From Platanthera guangdongensis (Eukaryota; Streptophyta; Magnoliopsida; Asparagales; Orchidaceae), in the NCBI GenBank assembly GCA_039583875.1, contig CM077166.1, positions 81,156,564-81,220,563 on the forward strand: DNA of 64,000 bases, written 5' to 3'. The notes beneath the pieces are model-generated. The model had not been told where the DNA came from. It was given only the letters and a program-made list of their open reading frames with translations, and made no database searches. The position numbers were made by a program, and so were the translations under genes. Below, one piece after another: positions 10,266 to 21,981 of this stretch. Numbering within the stretch: position 1 is the stretch's first letter; every line of letters starts with the position of its first letter.

Positions 10266-11750
10266 ATGGTGGGGATGTTGAAAGACTTCAGGAACGAGGT
10301 GTTGGGCCTCGTCAAGTTCGCACTCGGCGTGCGGGCCGAGTGCTCGACTCTGGTAGCCCAGATCGCGGCCGCCCCCTCTTTGGGCGAGGATGCTCCCGGC
10401 AGGCGAGCTGGGAAAGAGGTGGCCGAGGAAGGCCGGGGGTGCGAGCTCCCCGGGCGCGAGCTCTTCCCCGGCTCGGCAGGCCGAGGCTGGTTCGGCGAGC
10501 TGGGCTCGCGAGACTCGCCAGCTCGCCCAGTGGGGGGAGGCAGTCCTTTCAGCGAGCTGGTCTCCTCAGCTCCAGTCCCAGATGGGTTCAGGGAACCCGA
10601 GATGTCTTACTACACCGGGAAGGGAGACCCGTTCTAGCATGTCCAATGGTTCGAGGATGTGGTCTCCATCCGTTAGATGTCGGACGGATTCAAATGCCGA
10701 CTCTTCGCCATCACCCTCCGGGAGAAGGCAAAGGAGTGGTTCCACCAGCTCCCGGCCAGCTGCATCTACTGCTTCGAGGACCTGCGCCAAGGGTTCATGC
10801 TGAGATTCACCACCTCGAAGAGGAGGAAGAAGGAGTCCGAGTCTTTGTTCCACATTAAGCAGGGAGTGAACGAGACGTTGAGAAGCTACGTGGACCGATT
10901 TCAGGAGGAAGTTACTCAGGTCCAGGAGATGCTGGGCCATAGTCTGATGATGGCCTTTACTCTGGGCATGCAGTAAGGTTTCTTCCGAATGGAGCTGAAG
11001 AGAGTTCCCCCCCCCCCCTCTCCTACGAGGAGTTGATGGAGAGGGCGGCAAGAGACGTCGACGGGGAGGCGTCGAACCCGGAGTTTGCAAGGAAGCTGGC
11101 CAGGTGGGCCACGGAGGAAGAGAAGGAGTCGAAAGGAGGGAGAGGACAGGAGGAGAGGAGAGGAGAGCCCAGGCAGATGGAGCAGAGGCAGCTCCAAGGG
11201 CAGCAGGAGCCGAGGTGGGGGCGTCAGGAGCCCGACCGACGGCTAGGATGGAGACCTGAGTGCCAGGGACAGGGGCCACAGAGAGGGTACTACGGAAGGG
11301 ATCACTACCAAGGGAGGCAAGATCAGTTCCACCCCCCCGAGCTGGAGGCAGGGCCAGAGGCCCCGGCTCCCAGATCAGGAGGAGGCCATGGCCATAGCCT
11401 TAGGAGTAAGGAGGGGGGCATGGAGGAGGAGGAGAAGAGAGGTCAGGGTGGAGCTGCCCTACTGCGACTTCCATCAGGAAGAGGGGCATGCCACGGCCAC
11501 CTATCCGGAGTTCCTCGAAATGAGGGGGAATAGGGAGCAACGGCATCAGCAGCAAGGAGGACGGCAAGAAGTGAGGATCGAGGAGGTCCTGCCTCGGGCG
11601 AAGGAGGATCGGTGTGAAGACCGGGTGGATGTTGGAACCCGAGGGGGGATCGGAGTGATCCACGGGGGAGTAGGGGTCGAGGCCTCCCTCAAGGCAAGCC
11701 TCCACACCATGTACCGGCGAAGCATCTCCTCCACATCCAAACCCCACCCC
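10266..11750 (+). pseudogene. Element B gag, broken
   Basis: The leader frame from 10266 runs into the retrotransposon gag capsid region (FKCRLFAITLREKAKEWFHQLP, about 10686-10752; FHIKQGVNETLRSYVDRFQEE). Stops lie near 10635, 10675 and 10974, and the frame is lost around a 12-C run at 11007-11018. The Arg/Glu/Gln-rich linker follows in other frames. A decayed CCHC knuckle (YCDFHQEEGHATATYPEF, near 11459-11512) has its last Cys replaced by Tyr. The capsid would package element RNA in a functional copy. Overlapping ORFs in three frames here reflect GC-rich biased sequence. Confidence 0.78.
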
Positions 11751-11782
11751 TAGAGGAGAGGATTACTTTCTCCAGGAGCGAT

Positions 11783-13659
11783 ATGCTGGACCACGAGGAC
11801 CCATTCTGCGATGCGCTGGTCATTAAGGCAGCCATCGAGAACTTCACCGTCTCTCGGATCCTCGTGGACAACGGGAGTTCCGTCAACGTCGTCTTCAAAA
11901 AGGAGTTTGACGCAATGAAACTGGAGGCTAAGAGGGTGCTGGCCTCAGACGGGCCCTTGTTCGGGTTCTCAGGAGAAAGGAAGGAAGTAGAGGGAGGAGT
12001 TGGTCTCCATGTCACCTTGGGGGGGCAGTCAAGAAACTGCAAGTTCATCATTGTGGACGCCCCCAGCAGCTACAGCGCCATCTTCGGGAGGCCCCTTATC
12101 AGCGCCTTCCGCTGCATCCCCTCATCTTTCCATCAGTGCTTGAAGTTCAACGCTGAGGGGGTCCAGGTAAGGGTCAGGGGGGACCCAAAGGTGGCGCGGG
12201 AGTATTATGTCACTGCGGTGAACACCATATCCTGGAAGGAGGGAGCCGAGGAGATGGGGCGAAGGATGGAGGAAGTCGAGCAGGAAGCAGGAGGGGAGGA
12301 GATGGAAGTGAAAGACTGCGCAGAGGAGGCGGCAGGAGGAGATCTGGAGGAGGTGGATGAAGTGAGGGCTGTGGGAGGAGAGATGGAGGTAGAGGTCCCC
12401 GTTCCGGAGGAAGGGGATGCCGAGGGATGGGGGGAGCAATCCAGGCTGGAGGCAGCAGAGGAAGTGGTGGAGCTGAAGGTGCTCACCCGAGGAGGCAGGA
12501 TGGAGAAGATCCGCGTCAGCGGGGGGATGACACCGGAGGACCAAGGAAGGATGCTGGAGTGCATCCATAAGAACGTGGACATCTTCGCTTGGAACGCCGC
12601 GGAGATGTCGGGGGTTGACGCGGATGTGGCCTGCCACCGCCTCAACCTGGACCCGGGAACACGCCCCGTTCAGCAGAAGAAGAGGTCCACTGCGGACAAG
12701 CTGGCGGAGCCCATCAGGGAGGAGGTGGCGAAACTCCTGAAGGCCGGCTTCGTGTCTGAGATTCAGTACCCCGGCTGGGTCTCCAACGTAGTTATGGTCA
12801 AAAAAGGAGACGGCCGATGGAGGATGTGTATCGATTTTTCCTTACTTAATAAAGCTTGTCCTAAGGACTGTTATCCTTTGCCTCGAATCGACGCGCTGGT
12901 TGACTCAGCCGTCGGTTATTATGTAATGAGTTTTTTTGATGCTTTTTCAGGTTATCATCAGATCAGGATGCACCCCCCAGACACCAAGGATGTCTCGTTC
13001 ATCACAGGGGATGGATGCTACTGCTACAAGATGATGCCCTTTGGGCTGAAGAATGCTGGGGCAACCTACCAGAAAATGATGGATAGGGTCTTCAAGGAGC
13101 AAAGGGGGAGGAATTTGGAGGTGTATGTAGATGACCTCATGATCAAAAGCCAAGATGTGGACTCCCACCTCCGGGAACTGGAGGAGACCTTCGCCACCCT
13201 GAGAAAGTACAAGACGCGATTGAATCCCCTGAAATGTGTCTTCGGGGCCAGCAGGGGAAAGTTTTTGGGTCACCTCCTCACCCTCGCGGGGGTCGAGCCG
13301 AATCCAGATAAAGTCAGGGCTATCTTGGAACTAGGGTCCCCGCGGAATGCAAAGGAAGTCCAACGGCTGACGGGGAAGCTAGCAGGGCTGAGCCGTTTCC
13401 TTTCTCGGGCAGGGGAGAAGTGCTCCCCCTTCTTCAAAACACTAAGGGGAGGTCAGAGGTTTGAATGGACCAAGGAGTGCGAGGAGGCATTCCAGGCCCT
13501 CAAAGTGCAGTTGACACAGGCTCCGCTGCTCCAAGGGCCGAAGGAGGGGGAGGACCTGTTCCTATATCTAGGGGTCAGGGCGGAGGCCTTGAGCTCCGTC
13601 TTGGTTCGTGAAGAAGGGAAGAGGCAGCTCCCTATTTATTACGTTAGCCGGGTCCTGAA
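11783..13659 (+). pseudogene. Element B pol, first half: protease, RT, start of RNase H
   Basis: The frame is open to the insertion point of element C. Protease: ILVDNGSSVNVVF (about residues 26-38) with IFGRPLISAF downstream. A highly acidic Glu/Val-rich linker covers about residues 155-240. RT spans about residues 275-500, with VKKGDGRWRMCIDF, FFDAFSGYHQI, and catalytic YVDD at 13124-13135. The RNase H connection ends with FEWTKECEEAF and IYYVSRVLN, where TGAAAG of the C LTR interrupts it. The last few codons (to 13684) are LTR sequence. RT itself looks uninterrupted; the gene is inactivated only by insertion and by later defects downstream. Confidence 0.9.
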
Positions 13660-14381
13660 TGAAAGAGAACGGTTGTCTACCTAAATCACCTAGAGGGGGG
13701 TGAATAGGTGATTTGTGGGTCTTTTTGCGGAATAAAAAATAATTAGAGCACGGCATAGAACTATTCTACCAACATCACAGACGACACAAGATTTATAGTG
13801 GTTCCCCAACCTTGGGTACATCCACTTTCCCTCACCGATCTAGCAATCAACTAGACTCGGCTACTCCACTATCTCGGATCAAAAATCGATCCTACCCTCG
13901 GAACAAAGTTCCTACAAACTCGATCCAAACAAAAGGATCTACATCTTCGGAAGATAGCACTTCCTACAAACTCGGAGTGAAAAACTCCTACACTCGGGGA
14001 AGATTTCTCCTACAAGATTAATAAAGTGTTTACAAGAATACAAACAGTAAATCACTCAGATCTGAAAGAAACGGCCAGGATCTTCTTCTTTTCAACTTTG
14101 TAGTACTTTCAGAAATCGGTGAAGAAGTTCTCGGCCTCGATCTGGATCTACTCGCTTTTACAGAAATCGCGAGAGAATATGATCAGTGAAGTCGATCTCG
14201 ATCTGTAACTTTTCTTCAGAATAATCCTCTGAATGTAGAAGCTTTGGCCGAAGAAGAAGGCGACGGCGGCGGCTTCCGTTTTGCGAAAGTCAGAGAGGAG
14301 GCGGCTGAAGAATATTTCTCGAAAAAGAAATTACAAGAAAGCTTTGAGAATGCTTAGGGTTTGTCATTTTCTGATAAGACC

Positions 14382-14388
14382 TTATATA
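14382..14388 (-). promoter_or_regulatory. TATA box of element C LTR
   Basis: TATATAA on the minus strand, about 120 bp downstream of the palindrome array. The same box lies at 33844-33850 and 44588-44594 in the other two LTRs. Confidence 0.7.
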
Positions 14389-14508
14389 GGAGAGACTAAC
14401 GGTCATAATCGGTCATAATGATGTACACGTGGACCAATCATGTCGCGTGATTTGAAAAAATCTCGTCAGAAAAAGGACTTAGAAAAATTTCGGAAAGATT
14501 CAACCAAC

Positions 14509-15242
14509 TACACGAGTAAGTCAATAACTACACGAGTAGTTGAATAACTACTCGAGTATATTATGAAGAACATACTCGGGTATAAATATAAAGACTACTC
14601 GAGTATATAGAGATCAACTACTCGAGTAAGCAGACAGAGCTACTCGAGTATGTGTAGAGACCTACTCGAGTATATAGAGGATCTACTCGAGTACTGGAAG
14701 AGCTACTCGAGTATATTACATAACCTACTCGAGTACAAGAAGTACTTCTCGAGTGGAATACTTAGAAAAATTCTGAAGAGGACTGCTGGCAACTACTCGA
14801 GTAGTTGAACTAACTACTCGAGAGGAAGTAATCTACTCGAGTAGGTGCAAGTTCTACTCGAGTAAAAGACTTAGAAAAATTCTGGAGTAGGGGAATATCA
14901 AGGTACATGAGTAACATATGATCTACTCGAGTAGGTATAATGAACTACTCGAGTATATTTCTATCTACTCGAGTAAGTGAGTATACTTACTCGAGTATAT
15001 GAGTATACTTACTCGAGTATATGACTTAGAGAAATTTAGATGAGAAAACCCTATAGTACTCGAGTATAAAGAGTAATCTACTCGAGTATATAAGCATGCT
15101 ACTCGAGTATATGACTTTGTCTACTCGAGTAGGTAACTTAGCTACTCGACTATATGACTTTGTCTACTCGAGTACAAGGTTCCTTTACTCGAGTAAATGA
15201 TACTCAGACTACTCGAGTAGGTGAAAGCTCTACTCGAGTAAA
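14509..15242. repeat. Array of TACTCGAGTA palindromes in LTR 1 (U3)
   Basis: I count 24 exact CTCGAGTA copies in about 730 bp, plus variants (CACGAGTA, CTCGAGTG, CTCGACTA). Most copies belong to the 10-bp palindrome TACTCGAGTA. Spacing is irregular, about 15-30 bp. Spacers are partly recurring (TATATGACTT, GAAAAATTCTG). The array is upstream of the LTR TATA box in the transcription sense. Confidence 0.97.
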
Positions 15243-15773
15243 ATACTTAGAAATTTTATGATGTTGGAAAAACTGATTCTTCTAGAGTAGCCAACTTCAA
15301 ATTTCTTTCCCATGGTCCAATAGCTTGAATATGAAGTGTATCCCAATAGAGAGACCACACATGAGTCAACACCTTGGAATATGCAATGAGGGATTACATT
15401 GCACAGTTCCTGTGTTTGAAGACCCACTGTGGACTGACAATGGTCTACACTTCCAATGAAATTCCTGCGCACATATAACTCAAACCAAGCATCAGATACA
15501 ACTTAATTCATCTTAGTTCCCGGGTGACTTCATCAAATCTGGGTTCATGTGGATGAAATACCGAACAATCTCCCCCTATTTGTTGAAGTCAGAACCGTTT
15601 ACACTAAGGTAAATTATGGACATAAAAGAAACTAAGTAGAAAAAATATGAGCAGGTAAGCAAAGGATAATGAAAAAGATAATTAGACAGTAATGAAGAAT
15701 TGTATATATCTATGAGTTTCCAAAAACATCAAGTATATAACTTGTCATTTCAATCTCCCATCATCGTTTAGGT

Positions 15774-18158
15774 TTAGGCTTGAGAGTGCTGCTTATCCAT
15801 CTTTTCCTGCTGTCTTCTTAGATAGCTGAATGGCTTTGGGAAGTATTTAGGAGGCCTTGGAGGAGTAGCAGGGTTATTTCTCTCAAATTCTCTATCATGG
15901 ATCTTCCTTTTCAGCATAGACTTCTCATATAAATCCCATTCCTGGGAACTGTAGTGCATGTTTTTGTTCTCATTGTGATCCATGACCAGCCTGAGTGTGT
16001 CCAAGATGAGAGACTTTGAGGTTGGAGACCAGGCTTCAGCATGTTCAGGGGCCTTAGAAGGAGCTATCCTGCTAGCAGAGGGACCTTCACCATATTTCCT
16101 TTTCTTCTTGTGGATTCTGATCTCTGGAGGGGCTTGAAGGAATATATCAGCAGGATCGTCTTCTTCCCAGCCTGGAACATAAGTGTCTGGAGGAGCAACT
16201 GAGTCTCCAGGCCTGGGAGAGAAGGTAGGTTGTTGAGGAATAGCTGGGGCAGGAACATCTGTGGCTAGAGGATTGAGATGATGGGGAATGATGTTTGGGT
16301 CAACTGCAAGATCTGGCAAGATCTGATTGTGCATCCATACAGCAGTGTCATATGTGTGAAATTTGACACTCTATATCTGGGCAAGCACATCATCATGAAT
16401 GGTCTTCACATGAGCTTCCCATTCAACTGTCTTCTGAGCAGTAGATTTTTCTACCTGTTCTTTATGTTCTTTTATCAAACCCTCCCCCTTTCTGATTTCA
16501 ACAGATAGTTTCTCTATGGTGTCATCTTTGAAAGTGCCAACTTCTTCACAGATAGTCATCTTGTTGGCTTCAGTCCTCTTGTCTAGTTCTATCTGATTGT
16601 TTGTCAAGGTGATACCTTGTTCCATAACATTGCCCATACTAGTGATAGTATGGTCAAGAGCTTTACCACCAAGTTGGAACAGGTACTTTAGCTTGTCAGT
16701 GTTATGCTGAATTTCAGCAAAACCTCTGCTCATCTCAGTCTCAAGAGCAGTGACCTTGTCAGTGACCACCTTTAGAGAGGTGTCAAAATGATGTCTTTGT
16801 TCTTGAAGAAGAATGGCAATACTTTGCAGCAGATCTGAGGAGGAGGAAACTGTAGCAGAAGCTGAGGGAGCAGCAGTAGGGATAGGAGCTACCCAAGGAG
16901 CTATTTCTTCAATTAGCACTGAGCTGAGAGCTCTGGTGGTAGGAATGACAGCATCCAATTCTTCTGTATCATGGGGGATGGAGAAATCGAGGTTTCTGAG
17001 AGGAGCCTCAGCTGGTTCAGGAGAAGGCTCATCAGAAATAAAAATGGTGTCTGGCTTATCTGCTGGAGGAGTTGGAGAAGGTGTTGGAGTTCTGGCTGGA
17101 GAATGGGCAGGAGACTGTACTGGAGAGAATTCCTTGTGATGGTCAGTGGTTGGAGCTGGAGGAGATAGAGGAGGAGGAGGAGGCACATCTTCAGAAAGCT
17201 CTGCAATCATGGTATCTATAGCAGCAGTTGTGGACAGAAGAGTGTCTTGAGGTACTTGATCTGAGGAAGTGGCTGGACTCTTTGGAGTACGAGGTAGGGA
17301 TGGAATCTCTGGCTGAGGAGAGGGCTGCCTGACTGGGCTAGATGGAGCAGGCTCCCCCTCACTTGGTGCACCAGAGGAGCTGGCCACACGATGAGGAGAG
17401 GGAGATGGAGTCCTGTCCTCTGCAGCTGGAACGTCTGGAATGTCTGAAGCCTTTGCAGCCTGGGCAGAATTCTTGAGCTTGAGATCCCATCTCTGAATTG
17501 AGGAGATAGAGACCTTCTTCATATGGTGAAGTGGAGTCCCTTTGGAGAGATTGAAGACTTCAGGATTTGTTTCATGAAGGAGCAGAGATATAATTCTTGC
17601 GTAGTTGGGGGATTTCATGCTGTCCTTGATTTTGTCCAAAATCAGCATACCAAATTGGTATTTCTTGCGGCAGACAATGGCTTGCATTATATCGAAGAAG
17701 TATGAGGGAATGTCTCAGATGGAGTGAGTCTTGCACAGTAAAATGTTTCCAATAACATCAACCAAGAATTTGCCTTCTGCATTCATATCTGACCTTTTGA
17801 AGTATTGAGCATCAGTGGAAAAACCACATAAAAGGGTTGTCCTGTCGGAATCCTCAGCAACTAGGTGATCTTCTTCATCAACAATCGGTAAACGGAGAAG
17901 TTGAGAGACAGAGGTCTTGGTGAACTTTAGTTTCAAACCCTTTACTGTAGATTTTAGGACTTTGCCATTTCGTCGAACCTTGAGATTTGAGAAGAATTCT
18001 GCAACTTCGGGGAAGAGAACGCGACAGGGTTCTTGGAGGATGAAGGAGAGGCCGGCGGTGTCGAGGAGGATGAGGAGGTTGCGGAAATCATCGGAGAGCT
18101 CTGCGACACCCTCGGTGACTAGTTCGGAGCCGACGCCAATCTTCTGAGAAGTCGCCAT
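15774..18158 (-). pseudogene. C1 env-like accessory ORF (about 795 codons), two nonsense changes
   Basis: ATG at 18158 in a good context (CCATGG) opens a frame that ends at TAA 15774. It is interrupted by TGA near 17712, where C2 has CGA, and TAG near 16371, where C2 has CAG. The N-terminal ~240 residues form a globular domain with a pattern like the putative plant transposon-protein family (LLRLPIVDEED, VCRKKYQFGMLI). A long Pro/Ser-rich stretch follows, then a coiled-coil-like region (EMSRGFAEIQHNTDKLKYLF), then a basic C-terminus (KKKRKYG). It sits after RNase H, where SIRE elements carry their env-like ORF. I see no clear signal peptide or membrane anchor, so an envelope role is not supported by sequence. 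Confidence 0.8.
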
Positions 18159-18301
18159 GGAAGCGAATGCCTGGAGGAAATTAGAGAGAGCTCTGCAACT
18201 GCGGCGGAGGAGAGAAGTCGAATCGGCAGGGCAGGTGAAGAGACAGAGGGTACTCGAGAGATAGAAATGATGTCGAGTAGGTTTAATGTTTCGGAATTTC
18301 G

Positions 18302-18310
18302 TATATATAT
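18302..18310 (-). promoter_or_regulatory. TATA box before C1 env-like ORF
   Basis: An alternating TATATATA run reads the same on both strands. It is about 145 bp upstream of the ATG at 18158 and about 110 bp downstream of the internal palindrome array. The equivalent in C2 is 37787-37796. Confidence 0.6.
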
Positions 18311-18420
18311 AACTCTTGAATTACCGCTAATTAATTTAAAGAAGGAGGCGGCATATGGCCTTGGGTGGCGAATAGAGCAATTTTCAAATTCTGGGAAATT
18401 GGACACGAGAGAGAGATAGA

Positions 18421-18730
18421 CTACTCGAGTAGGTAAAGGAGCTACTCGAGTAGGCCGTCAGGAGGTACTCGAGTAGGTCTGCAGAGACTACTCGAGTGGC
18501 TAGATGACTTACTCGAGTAGGTCTACAGGAGTTACTCGAGTAGGAGGCGAAAACTTACTCGAGTAGATAGGGACTTACTCGAGTAGGTAAGTGACTTACT
18601 CGAGTAGGTCTTTAGATACTCAAGTAGGCACATCCGCATACTCGAGTAGGTCAGTATACATACTCGAGTAGGTTCATTCTTATACTCGAGTAGGTAGAGA
18701 AGAGTACTCGAGTATGTCTCATGCTTCTCG
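18421..18730. repeat. Internal TACTCGAGTA array between RNase H and env-like ORF (C1)
   Basis: I count 12 exact CTCGAGTA copies in about 310 bp plus variants (CTCGAGTG, CTCAAGTA, CTCGAGTT), most followed by GGT. It is the same motif as in the LTR but with different spacers, so it is not a simple copy of the LTR array. Two further partial motifs lie near 18249 and 18276. Confidence 0.97.
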
Positions 18731-18813
18731 AGTTGAATTTTGAAAAAGTTGAGACAGAGTTGATTTTGACTAACCCCTTTGCAATTTCTTGCTTCTTAGC
18801 CATCCAGCCTTCT

Positions 18814-20235
18814 TTAGTCCTCTTTGTTGAGCATCTCAAGCTCTGTCTTGAAGAATGAGAACTTGGTCTCGTCCAGCGGCTTTGTGAAGATATCTGCAAC
18901 TTGCCTATCTGTAGGCACATATTGGAGATCTATGTCTCCATGCTCCACATATTCCCGGATGAAGTGATACCTTAGCTCGATATGCTTTGTCCGGCTGTGG
19001 GAGACTGGATTGTTGGCTATTGCAATTGCGCTGGAGGAGTCACAGTACAAGGGAATATCCTTGAACTGCAGGTTGTAGTCCTCGAACTGATTCTTTATCC
19101 ATAGCAACTGTGTGCAACAGCTGCCTACAGAGATATACTCTGACTCAGCCGTTGAGATTGCGACACAGTTCTGCTTCTTGCTACTCCAGGAGATTAGCCT
19201 TCTTCCGAAGAATTGGCAAGTCCCTGAGGTGCTTTTCCGGTCGTCTTTGCTACCTGCAAAATCTGCATCTGAAAATCCAATTAGTTCGCTGTCATTACTT
19301 CTTGGGTACCATAAGCCAAGATTTGGTGTGCCTTTAAGGTATCTCAGGATCCGCTTTACAGCAGCGTAATGAGATTCCTTAGAGTTCACCTGAAATCTAG
19401 CACAAACACATGTTGAGAACATTATGTCAGGCCTACTGGCAGTAAGGTAGAGCAAGGATCCAATTATGCTTCTGTACTTGGTTTCATCAAAAGGTTTCCC
19501 TTTTTCATCCTTGTCCAGAGACATAGTTGAGCCCATTGGAGTCCTCATAGAGGTTGCGTTCTCCATTCCGAATTTCTTAATTAGCTCTTTGGTGAATTTG
19601 GTCTGTGAGATGAAAATTCCATCTTCAGATTGTTTCACTTAAAGCCCTAAGAAATACTTCAGCTCGCCCATACTGCTCATTTCAAACTTCCCTTGCATAA
19701 GTTTTGAGAACTTTTTGCAGAGGTTGTTATCTGTAGAGCCAAAGATAATGTCGTCGTCATAGATTTGCACTAGCAAAATCTTGCCTTTTATTTCCCTAAG
19801 AAATAATGTCTTGTCTATCTTTCCCCTTGTGAACTTGTTCTCAAGTAGAAAGGTAGACAGCGTTTCATACCAAGCTCTAGGAGCTTGTTTCAGACCATAT
19901 AGTGCCTTGTGCAGAAAATAGACATGATCGGGAAAGTTAGGATCAACGAAACCTGGAGGTTGTTCCACATACACTTCCTCCTTTAAGTTACCATTCAGGA
20001 AGGCCGACTTCACGTCCATCTGATAGACAGTGAAGCCTTTGAAGGCAGCATATGCTAGGAACAACCTTATTGCCTACAGCCTCGCCACTGGAGCATATGT
20101 CTGGTCGAAGTCGATTCCTTCTTCTTGACGATAGCCTTTAGCGATGAGTCTGGCCTTATTCTTTATGATAGTTTCGTCTTCATCCATCTTGTTCCTGTAG
20201 ACCCATTTTATTCCAATGATGTTCTTTCTTTTGGG
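18814..20235 (-). pseudogene. C1 copia reverse transcriptase and RNase H, broken
   Basis: The frame is continuous with integrase but stopped by TAG at 20065 (after TYAPVARL) and TAA at 19639 (after KYFLGL). [44 protein letters not shown], and an active site reading YDDDIIFGS at 19750-19761. C2 and the family have YVDD, so a Val-to-Asp change sits next to the two catalytic Asp residues. RNase H: GFSDADFAGSKDDRKST, TAESEYIS, YCDSSSAIAIANNPV, ending DIFTKPLDETKF. Both stops occur also in C2. Confidence 0.9.
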
Positions 20236-21981
20236 TCATGGAACCAGCATCCACACATTGCAGCGCTTGAACTGATTTAGATCTTCTTCCATTGTCATTA
20301 TCCATGATGCGTCTGAGTTTGCTTCCTCAAATTTCTTTGGTTCAACCTGTGAGAGAAAACTCAAATGAAGATTCTCATTAGTTGTACCTCTCCGAGTTCT
20401 GACACCATCCCGGGGATTTCCTATGATCTGGTCCATGGGGTGATCCTTCAGATGTCTGAGCTCTAGAGTTCTTGCATCTGGATTATCTTCAAGCACCGGA
20501 GTGATTTCTTCATCCTGGATGACTTCTTCATTTTGATTATCAGCCTCTCCAATAGGAGTGGGAGTGGTGATCTTAATGAACTTCTCATTTTTTTCTTCGG
20601 ACGGATCATGCAAGCTAGTTTCTTTCATCTTTTCACCTGCAACTTCAGTGAGCACACTAGACGGATTGCTTTGCAGCAAGCTCGTCTCATCAAATACAAC
20701 ATGTATTGATTCTTCCACCCCCAGGATTTTTCTATTAAATATCCTATATGCCTTACTATGGCTACTATATCCTACAAAAATACCTTCAAAGCTCTTTTCG
20801 CTGAACTTGGTGGTATGATACTTACCATTGTTAAGTATGAAGCATTTACAGCCAAAGATTCTAAAGTATGAGACTGTTGGTTTCCTGCCTTTCAGAAGTT
20901 CGTAAGGTGTCTTATTGTGGTCTTTTTTTATGAGTGCTCGATTTTGCACGTGACATGCAGTGTTGACGGCCTCAGCCCAGAAGTACTCCGGTAGTGAAGC
21001 ATCACTCAACATGGTCCTGCAGGCCTCTATGAGTGATATGTTCCTTCTCTCAGCCACTCCATTCTGTTGTGGAGTACGAGGAGAGGAGAACTCATGAAAG
21101 ATACCTAAGCTTTCACAGAATTCTGTCATGGCCCTAGATTTGAACTCTGTTCCGTTGTCACTTCTGATTTTGACTATGGAGCAGTTGTATTCATTCTGGA
21201 CTTGCCTGATAAAATTAGTAAAGATGTCGAAGGTATCTGACTTTTGTTTCAGAAAGAACACCCAAGCAAAGCGCGATTAGTCATCAACAATTACCAATAT
21301 ATAGTCCTTACCTCCCAAGCTTCTAATTTGCAGTGGACCAAACAAGTCCATGTGCAGTAGATGGAGACATCTGTTAGAGTCTTTGCCAATAATGCTTTTA
21401 AAGGTAGCCCTTATTTGCTTGACTTTTACGCATGCATGACAAGGTCTGTCTTTGACGCATTTGACATTCGGGGCATCACGTACCAAGTTCATTGAAAATA
21501 GTTTATTAATAGTTTTGAAATTAATATGTGCTAGTCACTTGTGTCATTGGTCACCAAGAGATGCACTATCTTTTGCTAAAAGACACACTGGTGTAGAGAA
21601 ATCGATACAAATGAAATTTAAACAAAAAATATTCCTGCTTCGAGTGCCGGATAGAATCGTTTCCATATTGTCAACGGATTTTATTAGGCACTTATCAGCA
21701 TGAAATTCAACTATGTATCCTTTATCGCAGAGTTAGCTTATGCTTATGAGATTGTGTTCCAATCCTTCTACATAAGCCACATCCGAGAAGTATGCATTTC
21801 CGTTAGTAATCATACCATAGCCTCTAGTAATTCCATGGTCTGAACCTCCAAAGATGACCTTTGGTCCGTTCACGACTGGAGTAAAGTTCTGAATGAAGAT
21901 TCTAGTCCCGGTCATATGCCGAGAGCATCCGCTGTCCAAGTACCAGATGGGCGTTTTGTTGGCCTTTGGACATCCCTGCAA
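20236..21981 (-). pseudogene. C1 copia protease and integrase, broken
   Basis: Protease: IWYLDSGCSRHMTG (catalytic DSG) at about residues 10-24 of this segment. A TAA near 21733 follows HNLISIS. Two TGA codons lie near 21540. Integrase zinc-finger Cys pair: CHACVKVKQ. The core has Asp in LHMDLFGPLQI, Asp in RSDNGTEFKS and Glu in QQNGVAERRN. A TAA at 21262 replaces the Tyr codon kept in C2, and TGA at 20236 ends the segment. The integrase C-terminal part carries KCFILNNGKYHTTKF and FVGYSSHSKAY. Everything is in one frame with gag. Confidence 0.9.

Larger units (their letters stand above)
13660..15567 (-). repeat. LTR 1 of element C (3'-most)
   Basis: 1908 bp, ending ...CCGAACA on the plus strand; the other LTRs end CCCAACA. 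It contains the palindromic array and a TATA box (14382-14388, minus). Polypurine tract AAATAGGGGGAGAT (minus strand) lies at 15568-15581, directly next to it. Confidence 0.95.

Noticed and set aside
10566..11279. Minus-strand ORF of 237 aa over element B gag
   Set aside because: Shadow of the Glu/Arg-rich gag linker in GC-rich sequence. It is Leu/Pro/Ser-rich low-complexity sequence with no domain.
12122..12645. Minus-strand ORFs over element B protease-RT linker
   Set aside because: Antisense shadows of the acidic linker in an open pol frame.
14509..15242. CRISPR-like array of CTCGAGTA repeats
   Set aside because: Repeats are only 8-10 bp, spacing is irregular, spacers recur, and the array sits inside plant retrotransposon LTRs present three times. 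It is not CRISPR.
16813..17206. Plus- and minus-strand ORFs over the env-like Pro/Ser-rich region
   Set aside because: Frame shadows of low-complexity coding sequence. They are repeated identically in C2 at 36295-36700 for the same reason.
18814..20235. Intact copia polyprotein
   Set aside because: Open segments are long but are separated by stops confirmed in both C1 and C2, so neither copy can make full pol without readthrough.
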